Positions 26,001 through 38,000 of a stretch of DNA of 64,000 nt are shown one piece after another (position 1 is the first letter of the stretch; each line of letters opens with the position of its first letter). The position numbers and the translations under genes are program-made. The stretch is taken from the NCBI RefSeq assembly GCF_024362695.1, contig NC_065414.1:3923501-3987500 (forward strand). Reading direction: 5' to 3'. Under the pieces are notes generated by a model. That model saw nothing but the letters and a program-made list of their open reading frames with translations. It did not search any database and was not told the origin of the DNA. This DNA is from Pectinophora gossypiella (Eukaryota; Arthropoda; Insecta; Lepidoptera; Gelechiidae).

Positions 26001-29000
26001 TTAGGGTTCAGTAATTGATTTTTAAATGTTAGAATCTAAAAATTTTTTTATGAAAATTTTGGAGATGGAGGGGGAATGATGTAGGGACACACAGTGTATT
26101 ATTCCTAAAATCGGAGTCAGCAATTCTGTGCGGGCGCAACGGCGCCAACCAGTTGTTTCCCATACCGCGCTCCCTCCACTCGCGTCAGTAGCCTGTTAAT
26201 TATAATTATTTCAATTGTTAAAGAATCTAATAAATGTGCAGTGCGTGAACGTTAATCTGACTTCTTCTTTATCTCCTATTAGTCCAAAGTAATAGAATAC
26301 ATAAAAACTCTAAAGTGTTTTGAGTTTATACGATAAATATAGATATTTGCTATTTACCCGTTACGTCAAAAAGCTGTATTGCTGAATACAATCTATTTTC
26401 TAAGATTTTATTTGACAAACAATATAGTATTTAATGCTATGATAATTTCATACACAACAGTGTTTGGAGTTTATACGATAAGAGATTTATAGATAAGAGA
26501 TACGAAGAGATTTAATCGTGAGCGGGAAAAAAGATCGACTTTAAAAAATAAATTTTATAATGTTCGAGTGTATTTATATCGATCACGCAGCGCGGAGTCA
26601 CTCACTGTGCAATACAATACAATACAAAAACTCTTTATTGCACTTACATCACATTAAAAAAAAAATTAAAATAGTATTATAATACTGTGGTTCTGCCCGA
26701 GAGTTTTTTTCCTAGTACGTATCGCCTTTGTGTGCATTGAGCTCAAGTAATCAAGTAACGGGATTTGACAGTTACAATTATTATTTATTTACATTTCACG
26801 ACTGATTTTACATTGTCGCATGCCGCGTATTCTCGCCTTCGTCTTTCAATTAATTTCAATTCGGATAATAATCGAGACCACGTATTTTAACCTAAGTATA
26901 ATAAAAAGTAGCTTACAAAGAGAAAATTAAATGGAAAAAAAATGACTCAGGCTGTCATCATAATCATAATCGTAATCATTTATTGCAAGTCACAGTTTTA
27001 CATAGGTGGTATACAGGAAATGGTAGGTACATTGTGACGCCCCGTTGGGGCACGGCAACTTTAAATCTTTACGATAAGTTGAAATCTACATGTAACTATC
27101 GACTTATCGGTCAAAGTAATTAGTTCTCAATATTATAGAAATAGAATAGAATGGAGTACAATATAAATAGTTTATTATAAAAGGGCGCCACATAAAAACA
27201 TACATACATACATAAACTCACGCCTATTTCCCACCGGGGTAAGCAGAGACTATAGAATTCCATTTGCTTCGATCCTGACACACATAAAAAACAAGACAAT
27301 AACATCATATCAAATTTTTACAAAACAATTACAAAAAAATAAGACTGATGATATTCTAGATAGATCGAAAGAACTTCGCATGGACAGGAGGAGGACCCGG
27401 TGGTGTAATGGTTAACATGCTCGTCCCGGCTTGACAAGAGCTGCGGGTTCAAGTCCCGTCCGAGTCAGATTTTTTTTTGATTTACCTTTCTTTTTGTGCG
27501 TTTGGGCGGGTGCATATAATAAGAATCCTATTCTGAGGTGTTAACAAAAATCACATTTGAATGTGTTTTCTTTAATCATAGTCAAAACATATTTTATTTA
27601 TGTAGTCAAAACTTCAGTCATATATTTTTTTTGTTCAGGTAAGATGGGTGATGCAACAGCGGGAGCTTCGGAGGACGAAGAGGGACCACCAGTGGCGGCC
27701 GAGACATGTCATGCGGCAGACCAGTACGCCCTCCTTCCCTGACCCATTGTTCAAAGAACAGTGGTATTTGGTAAGTTATAAAAAGGTAGGTAGTGCCTGC
27801 CTTTGCACTTCGCTTTTCTCGTCTTGGCGGGGACACTGCCGTGCCCCCAGATTTCATTTGAATTTTGAAAGGGATGCTCTGATAGTTCGGACATGTAGAG
27901 AGAGTTGGGTCGTGTACCAGTTTCAAGATAAAATTATGAAATTTTGATTACTAAATAAAAACAGATCTGAAACTGACGATAAACATTTGCTTTTTTCTAT
28001 TTAACTTATTTTTTAATTTTCATAAAAAAAAACGAAAAGTTCGACAGTGTGCGTTTTTAAACAAATTCCATAGTAATTTCGTGTCTTGACGTGTAGTAAA
28101 AAGTAGTTGATTTGACTAGTTGGAAACTAGCCTATTGATGAAAGTAGACTTTACGAAAAAGATTTATGATGCATAATATGTAAGTTAGAAGAGGAAGGCC
28201 TAGGTGTACAGTCATGAGCAATATCATGTACCCACTTTAGAACCCTGTCGCACTATCAATAAAGTGAATGTGACATGGTTTCAGAGTGTATACATATTAG
28301 TACTCGTGACCGTACATACCAAGATCAGATCCAGGATGTTTTGAAGAAAGGTCAGGTCAAGACTACTCTAAACCGGCGACCATGCATGAAGTCTTTGAAG
28401 AGAGTGGATGATGCGAAAGTTGTGTGTCAGGATCGTAGTAAGTGGAATTCTCTGGTCTCTGCCTACCCCACCAGGAAATAGGCGTGATCTTATGTGTGTA
28501 TTATGTGTATGTATGTATATTTAATTTACCTTTACCTAGTTACATTGGCGTTAAACCTTGGAGTACCATCTCAAGCAATGGTAGCCTACATTTTAAGTAG
28601 TTTTTATAATAAACATTTATATTTAATTCTGAGGAGCTCGGTGGCGCAGCGGTAAACGCGCTCGGTCTGCGATTGTTGAAGTAAATCAACTTTCGCAGAG
28701 GCCGGTCATAGGATGGGTGACCACAAAAAAGAAAGTTTTCATCTCGAGCTCCTCCGTGCTTCGGAAGGCACGTTAAGCCGTTGGTCCCGGCTGCATTAGC
28801 AGTCGTTAATAACCACCAATCCGCACTGGGGCCCGATCTCCCTATCCATCCATAGGGAAGGCCCGTGCCCCAGCAGTGGGGACGTTAATGGGCTGATGAT
28901 GATGATGATGATTCAATTCTATGCTAAGTAATTCAAAACTTTTTGAAAGTCCTACTACTCCTACAAAATGTCAGCCATAGGATTAGGGCGCGTTTATTGA

Positions 29001-32000
29001 CACAAATTATTTCACGACTTTGCGACTTCTCGAGTTATCAGTTGCCATGCGGTTTCTTGTGGAAGGGGCCACAATAATTCGAAGGTTCCGGCCAAGTAGT
29101 TAATAACTTTACAATAAGTCACGCCAAAAAAAATATCATATTGGCCAGACAAATGGGAAGCACTGAGGGCTCCCATCCTGTATATTCCAGATCGTAGAAT
29201 TATTTCATGACGTGTTTGACCATTTCATGAAATGATCATATTTCATGAAATAGCTAACTTTAGTTGACCATACCGTTGAATCGTCAACATTTAATGACAT
29301 TTCAATCAACGTTTGGCCATATCGTTAATGTAGGCGGTGTCCATACTATGTGGTGTAATAAAAATGCGAATAGTCGATTAATTTCTTAGGTTCAAAATTA
29401 TTTACCTATTCGATATGGAAAATTGTACAATTTCATTGATTCATCAATTATAATATCAATCAAGTTTTAAATATAATCGACACCAGCTCCACTACCAGTG
29501 GATAATATTACTGATTTTACGATATGATTGCTATATCATGAAGTAATCCTGCATTTAGCTGCTCATATCGTTAAAAGTTTCGTGTTCATTGATTTGGCCA
29601 AACTACATCATGATGTGGTTATTTTATGAAATGTTTGAGCACATCATGAAATGATCGATTCGAAGATCTGGCCACGATATAAACGTAACATAACATAAGC
29701 TCAGGACTATAATTATCTCAATTGATGTCAGACGTACTTACATCCGTCGCAAGACGATCTAAGTAAACATACTTCACTGAGCTGTCTGTTAGACCAATGT
29801 GGTGTCGCTGTCTATAATGGTAGTGCAACTGTGTTAGTGAAAACTGGACCTATAAATAGCATTAATAATTTTAAAATTAGAATCGTCGCTAACAGCCGTA
29901 CGCTTGATGCACACATAACCGGAAAACGGGACAAGCGACTCAGGGCTCAGGCCACGGGATTTTGTATGAAACCGCAACTAAAATCCCGCTTACTTGTAAC
30001 GCTTTCCCGACTCAGTGTGAGCTTTACAGTTACACCACCAAGATAATTCAATTCTCGTGAATAATGTACATCTGTCTTAATGACTTATAGTTTTTACGAC
30101 TCGGATCCGTCAAACTCGAATGTTCATTTGGAAATGTACGTGCGGCCATGAAAAGTTTGAAATGCCACCATAAAATGTACAGAATGAGAATAGAGTGGCT
30201 CGAAACGTGCGGAATTGCGAAACGAAATAGAGTCATGACTAAGACTTTGTAATTTTGTATGGAAGAGATATTAACACTTTCAAGGACAGAATGTTTAATG
30301 ACGTTCCGATTCTAAGGTGTCATACTATCTATTATGAACCATCAATGGCCCATGGTCTTTGCCCTTGAAGAGGTTAATTTAGAAAAAAGTTCGTACCATA
30401 TTTGGGTCAGTGTATGAAAGCGTGATTAGAACAAATAATATAAGCGAACTTACGTCTATGAGCGCCGGTTCAAATCGGGATTCTCTTAAAATGCATAAAT
30501 GGTTTTGTCATAATTTTAATTATCATAATCCTTTTCGCATAACGTTTTTAAGCATAATAGTACTTTCCCATAATAACATCTAAGAATACTGGTTTGTTAG
30601 GTATAACTTATTTTTGGACTAATATTTGTTGGTATAAATATGATTCGCATATAAATAGGTATCCATAATTCTTTTTTAGAATAATAGTGTTTTGTCATAA
30701 TTTTTACAAGCCATAACAGTAGTAGGTTAGGGTGCGGCGAGGGTGGCCCTTGGGCCACCCCTACGCTGCCAGCATGTTTATCTTACACACGAAAAGTATA
30801 CTGAATGATCACCAACAGCATGAAATAGAGTCAAAAAATATAAAAAGTCACAATCATGAACCAAATGCAGCCAAGGAAAAATTAAGTTTCGGAAATGTTC
30901 AAAGTTGTGCCAAAACTTTTCTTATTCGGAGTATAGTTTTTATGCTTATAATACTTATATGTCATTATTGTGATTAATTATTATGCTTATGGTAGTTATG
31001 AGTTTCAAAATTATGCATAAAAAGTTATGACAAATTAATACTATGCGTAACTAATAATAGTACAAGTAATATTATGCCATGGTAAATTATTACATAAAAA
31101 AATATGCGTAAAAATAGAGAACCGTTTAAATCCCAGTACCGGGGTTGCACCGTTGACTTATTTATTATTTGTCTAAGCTTGTGTATTCCGTGGTTTTATT
31201 GATAAGCGCTTACACGGTTTTCACTATGTACATCATTATACGTACATAAGATCACGCCTATTTCTCGTTGGGGTAGGCAGAGAGAGACCACGGAATTCCA
31301 CTTACAATTCTGACACACCACTCCAAGTTGTTCGTAAATGTTTGAGCTGCCTAAATTGTACTGTATTTGTGATGTGTTATGTCTGATTGTTGAAATTAAT
31401 TCTATGCAATAAAGTAAGTATATTTGATTTGATTTTGACCAGTTTCGCTTCTTTCACTCTCCATCGAAGACTTCATAAAACCTATATTTAACAGTAGCTT
31501 AGGCCTAATTTTAGTTTTAGTTATTTTCCTTCACCACTGAGCACGTGATAATAATTTATGATCCAAACATGAATTAGAAAACAAATTCGACAATCATTGT
31601 TTTAGGCCTGTGATGGATTCGAACCTGCGAACTCAGAGTGAGAGGCAAGCGTTCTACCAACTGGGCTATTGTGTAAATATATTGAAATAAAAATATAGAA
31701 AAGTACAATGGCCTCTTTCTTTTCAGAATGGTGGAGCAGCAGATGGTCTAGATATGAATGTAGGGTATGCCTGGAGGAAGGGATACACGGGAAAGGGAGT
31801 AGTCATCACAATATTAGACGATGGAATACAACCTAATCATCCAGATCTCAAGCAGAATTACGTAATATACTTTTGCTATTTTCAGCATTAATTATTTAAT
31901 AAATTTGATTTTATTTTCTTAATTCAAAGTTCCAAAAATTAAATGTAAAGGAAATAATTTATAGCTTAACTAGCTTTTGCCCGCGACTTCGTCCGCGTGG

Positions 32001-35000
32001 CGTGTTCTAAAAGAGAGATATTTTTCATATAAAAGAATTTTCCCGCTAATTCCCATTCCCGTGGGAATTTCGGGACTTCCTTTCTTAGTACACCTCTGCG
32101 GTCCCTAAGCTACGTCCTATCCAAATTTCAAGTGCCTACGTTTAGCCGTTTAGGCTGTGCGTTGATATGTCAGTCAGTCAGTTTCTCTTTTTATATATTT
32201 AGATTTTTTTCTGTCTGTCACAAACACAAAAATCTAGTTGACATTTTTATAATTAAAAGTTCCAATTCCGTAACCATTTACCCTCCTCTTGCTTTCAAAA
32301 GTTCCATTGTGAAGGTTACGAGTGAGTTAAGTTGAATTAGATCCGCAATATTCTAGGACCCGGCCGCTTCGACGGACATAAACGGGAACGACACGGACCC
32401 CACGCCGCAGGACAATGGGGACAATAAACATGGCACCCGGTGCGCTGGAGAGGTCGCCGCGGTCGCCTACAATCGATATTGCGGTGTTGGCATCGCGTAC
32501 AATGCCAGCATTGGAGGCGTCAGAATGCTCGACGGCCTTGTTAACGACGCAGTGGAAGCACAAGCACTCGGATTTAACACCCATCACATAGACATCTACA
32601 GTGCGTCGTGGGGACCCGAGGATGACGGGAAAACCGTCGACGGCCCCGGCCCCTTAGCTAGAAGGTATTATCTAATTGCATGTGATTAAGAACTCGTGGC
32701 TAGAGGGAAGCTCATTAAAAACGTTTTGTTTCAGGGCTTTTATAAATGGAGTAACTAACGGAAGGGCAGGGAAAGGTTCTATTTTTATATGGGCGTCGGG
32801 TAACGGCGGAAGGCATACGGATTCCTGCAATTGCGACGGGTATGCCAATAGTATATTCACTATTTCTATATCGAGTGCTACTCAAGGAGGCTATAAGCCA
32901 TGGTACTTGGAAGAGTGCTCTTCTACATTAGCGTCTACGTATAGTTCTGGAACTCCAGGCAGAGATAAGAGTGTAGCTACGGTAGATATGGATGTGCAAT
33001 TAAGGCCTGACCATTTGTGTACAGTTGATCACACTGGCACATCAGCCTCCGCTCCTTTGGCCGCAGGTATATGTGCTCTTGCATTAGAAGCTAACCCCTT
33101 ACTCACATGGAGGGATATGCAACACCTAATTGTAATGACGTCAAGGACGCAACCCTTGGAAAAAGAGGAGGGTTGGATTGTGAACGGTGTAAAAAGGAAA
33201 GTGAGTCACAAATTCGGGTACGGCCTAATGGATGCCGCTCAAATGATCACATTAGCCGAACAGTGGACGAGCGCGCCACCGCAACATATTTGTAAGTCAC
33301 AAGAAATTAACGAAGACAAGAATATAGAGACTTCTTTCGGCTACACGATATCAGTGCATATGGACGTGAATGGCTGTAGCGGAACAATGAACGAGGTCAG
33401 GTTTTTGGAACATGTTCAATGTAAGATTTCACTCAGCTTTTTCCCGCGAGGAAATTTACGGATACTGCTTACGTCACCGATGGGTACGACGTCCACCCTT
33501 TTATTTGAGAGAACACATGACGCGACGAGTTCCAACTTTGACGACTGGCCGTTTTTAAGCGTCCATTTTTGGGGCGAAAACGCCGAGGGTCGATGGAACC
33601 TTCAAATCATAAACGCGGGTAACAATCATGTGACTCAACCGGGGATTTTGAAGAAATGGCAGTTAATATTTTATGGCACTGCCACAAATCCCATTCAGCT
33701 ACGGAGCAGCAATAAGAGTCATTTTAATTCACATAGCGTATACCAACAAGATAAAACGTACCATGTGAACGATGTTTACGACGCATCTGAATATTCACAA
33801 TTCCTCAATGAAATCGAACTTGGTATTTCAGATAAGCGTAGTTACCCCAAAAATATTCCTTCAGCGCAGCGGAAAAATGTTTTAGCGGATGCCAACGACA
33901 AACAGGTTCAAAGGTTATGCGATCCGGAATGTGATTCGCAGGGTTGCTACGGGAAAGGTCCAACTCAATGTGTCGCTTGTAAGCACTATCGTCTCGACAA
34001 TTCTTGTGTATCCAGATGTCCGCCTAGGAGTTTTGTGAATCAAGGCGGAGTGTGTTGGCCATGTCACGAATCCTGTGAGACGTGTGCTGGTGCCGGTCAG
34101 GATTCTTGCCTGACTTGTGCTCCGGCTCATCTACTTGTCATCGACTTAGCAGTTTGCCTTCAACAATGTCCCGACGGCTACTATGAAGATCCTGACGCAG
34201 ATGCATGTTTTCCATGCGCAGAACATTGCGATACATGCACAGAAAAGGCAGATATGTGTTCGTCGTGCGCCCACAGTTATGTATTATATAACGGATCGTG
34301 TCTAGCCGCCTGTCCGCCTGGCACTTACCAGAAAGATGATTTTGGATGTATGCCATGTCATGAAACATGCGAATCTTGCAACGGACCCAGCGAGAATGCG
34401 TGCGTTTCATGCCGAATAGGGGATTACGCATTCAAAGGCCGTTGCGTATCAAAGTGCCCTACGGGGTATTATGCAGACACGCAGAGAAGGGAATGTTTAC
34501 CGTAAGTTTCCTCAATTTACGACTGGATAACGTATGTTTCTCTTTTTTTTTTCAAGGTTTCTGAATATTGTATTTACAATTGTAGGTGCCCCATCGGATG
34601 TTCCATTTGTACGTGTGCTGTTTGCTCTGTATGCCAAGAGAAATGGATCCTCACAAAAGGGGGAAATTGTCTCCCAAATGGAAACGACAAATGCGACACC
34701 AGTGAGTTATTTTCCGCAAACAATCATTCATTTACAACGAACTTTGTGTTGAATATCTAATCATGTTTACGTTTTATAGATGAATATCTAATCATGTTTA
34801 CGTTTTACAGGTGAATATTTTGAAGGAGGTCGCTGCAAAAACTGTCATTCGACTTGCGAAAAGTGTAGCGGGTCAAACGAGTGGGACTGTTTATCTTGTT
34901 CGAGCCCTTTGTTATTGCAGGGTTCGAGGTAAGGACACTTTATTAGATGTTCTTATCTCGCGCTTGAGGAAAAATACTGACGAAATTTTTGGTTTCAGAT

Positions 35001-38000
35001 GCGTCGCAGAATGTGGACAGGGGTATTACCAAACAGCGGGGAGGTGTTCCAAATGTCCGCACACCTGCTCGAGTTGTGTATCTAGATTGAACTGTACGTC
35101 TTGTGCTGGTGCCTTAAGGTTGCAATCTGGAACGTGTCGAGCGACTTGCGCGCCAGGATATTACCCGGATGAAGGAACTTGTTCCAAGTGCTACTTGTCA
35201 TGTGAGACTTGTACTGGTCCTAGACGAGACCAGTGCGCCTCTTGTCCTCCTGAATGGCGGTTGGCGGCGGGGGAGTGCAGGCCTGAATGTCCGCAAAACT
35301 TCTTCCCCTGGCAGGAGAGTTGTCGGCGCTGCCATCATTATTGCCAAGACTGCCATGGAGCAGGACCGCAGAGGTGCACGTCCTGTCCACCACACTTCTC
35401 GTTAGAAGGAGGTCTATGTGTGGAATGCTTGAGCTCCCAATACTATGAGCCTCGAACAAGGACGTGTCGCCCATGTCACGACTCCTGCAGATCGTGTTCA
35501 GGCCCCGGCCCAACGAGTTGTGTAACTTGCGCTCATCCACTCCGTTTAGATAGGTAAGCAACATCATTAATTCAACTCAAAGGAAACTAATTTACTTTAA
35601 TCTTATTCATCTCAAAACCACTGCCTCAAAAGATCTTGGTTAGGAAGCGTAAGAATGGTTGAAAACATGATAAGAATATCTTGATTTATTTTGGAGGCTA
35701 ATTTTTTGTGGTGTTGCAGGGTGAATCACAAATGCTTGCCTTGCTGTACGGAGAGTATGGTGTCAGTTTACCAAAATTTTAATCAGACGACTGATTGTTG
35801 TCATTGTGATAAGGACGTAGGTAAGTTATCATCATATTCCTAGCGGTATCCCGTTTTAACAGGGTCCGCTTACCTAACCTGAAGATTTGACAGGTCCAGT
35901 TTTTTACAGAAGCCACTGTCTGTCTGACCTTCCAACTCACGAAGGAAAAACCAACCCCGGTTTCCTCACGATGTTTTCCTTCAACGCTGAGCACAAGATA
36001 ATCATTTATGATCCAAACATGAATTCGAAAAACTATTTAGAAAAGTCATAGGTGTGCTGGATTCGAACTTATGATTTTTCGATGAATATTGTGTGCCGAT
36101 TTTTGCTTTTTATTTTCTTATGAAAATGAAAAAGTGCAGTCTAATGTATCCATTACGCCGAGTGTCAAATTTTTTATATTTTTTCTATAGTCTATGTGAC
36201 CCAGAAATAACATGGCTTTCTATTAGTGAAACGATTTTCCAAATCGGTTCGGTAGTACAAAATATTATTTCCTTACAACAAACTTACAAATGTTACTTAT
36301 TAATAATAATTGTGTACGTAAATTATAAAAATCAATAGTCTCCATTACAGTATAGTCTAGAACTATAGAAATTGTACTGTTATTATAGTCAAAAAGTATC
36401 AGTTATTTTAAAAACTCAAACCCGACTATGGAAAAAGTATGAAAGAAGAAAATATTTCTCTAAAATTCTTCCGAATAATGATGTTTAGGAGACAGCAGGA
36501 CAAATCTTTGCTTGGCATTCGACCACGCCTATTTCTTCTTAAAACAAAGCAAAAGCTTCGCTGCAGTCGAGTAAAACAAATTATAATGTTTGTCAGAATA
36601 AATAGGTACGATTTTCATTATAAGTATTGTAATTATCCAAGCCATATATAGCCACAGAGTATGGCACTTCACTGACATCATACATTTTCATCGTACCTTT
36701 ACCCACGTATTTACCGCTTCGTCAGACGCAACATTTAATTTCGTCGCGTCTAAAATTTCTTCGGCGTTATCTTAAGTTATTAAGTCTCTTCAATGGAGCC
36801 CAGTAAAATGAAAAGGAAACTTATTGCGTCCTTTGTGGTTATCTTTTAAAATATTCACTATAAAATATGCTGTATACCCCCTTCAGTTGATTGAGGGCAA
36901 GCTTGTGTCCAGCAGTGGGACATTTATAGGTCGTTTATGTATGTTTATATACGCATTGTTGTATGGCTAAATATATGTAATAACTCACCAGACGCCATGG
37001 CTATGTCGCCATTGACTGTCGCTAAATTATTTATATTAAATACGGCAGGTAACTCACTTGGCGACGCTTTGGCATTTACTTCTGGCAATATAAGTTGCTT
37101 GGCGACGTCGCTGGCGACGTGACCTTCGCGTCTCGATTGGACGTGCGTGGCCGATATAATCGACACTAACTTAGTACAATCACATAAGAAAATATATATG
37201 TACTTCAGAACCGTGTCACTTGAAATTCTTTTGACAGATTGAAACAAAATCTCACTAAATATCAAATATGTTAATACGATAGGGTTCTAAAGTACCTACC
37301 TAGACTTACGTGTACGTATTTTTAGAAGTATATTTCCACCTGATCTAGAAACAAACTTGATAAATAGTTACATTTTTGACTAATGATTGCAATCATTAGC
37401 TGTTACTAGTAACTACGAAATGATTGATTTGACACATTTATATAAAAAGTACTACGACCGTTATAAAAATGTTTTAATTCCTTTCAAAGAAAGATGAATT
37501 CAGTACAATAGGGCTTGAAGATAAAACTTTGCAATTTGGTTCTCAAACACTAAATTGTGAATTTCTTACAGGGGGATGCCTAAACGGTTCTTCGGCGGGC
37601 AAACGTCGCATTGCGGAGAACATTCGCACTCATATAAAACCATCATTTTTTGTTGACGACCACACAGAAACCAATATTCTGGACCGTAATATATTGGTGA
37701 CGGCAGCCTCCACGCTTCTTGTGATGCTCGCTATCGTGATTGTTTTAATGGTAATACCTTTTTTGTTTTATCCGGTAGGGTAAGAATCCTCGGCCTTAGG
37801 GAAAAGGGTAAAGAAGGGATTTGCTAGAAGTTGACGGTGATAAATTCGTATTGGTGAAGTTTTCGATTGATACGGAAAAGGGAGCTTTAAATCTGTTTGG
37901 GAAATAGAAGTTTCTTTCGAAGTTGTAATTATTTTTAACATTTTTAGAATGCCTATTTAAAAGTCGGTCCAAGTTGGCTTCGGTCGATTTGTATATTTAT

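Larger units (their letters stand above)
24005..26078 (+). mobile_element. Ty3/gypsy element interior, pol blocks out of order
   Basis: About 2.1 kb against roughly 4-5 kb for an intact element. Order seen: gag N-terminus, RNase H, reverse-transcriptase C-part, a scrap of upstream RT, a small membrane ORF, polypurine tract. Protease, most of RT and integrase are absent, so it cannot move by itself. Near-identical LTRs make it young. Confidence 0.88.

Noticed and set aside
32676..32734. N-terminal extension of the 609-codon ORF (MHVIKNSWLEG...)
   Set aside because: These codons are intron 5; exon 5 supplies the real upstream coding sequence and TTTCAG at 32729-32734 is the acceptor.
34811..34998. 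Continuous ORF start at 34811 running into exon 9
   Set aside because: In exon 8 that frame has no furin repeat; the cysteine pattern lies in another frame, and an intron (34929-34998) restores phase.
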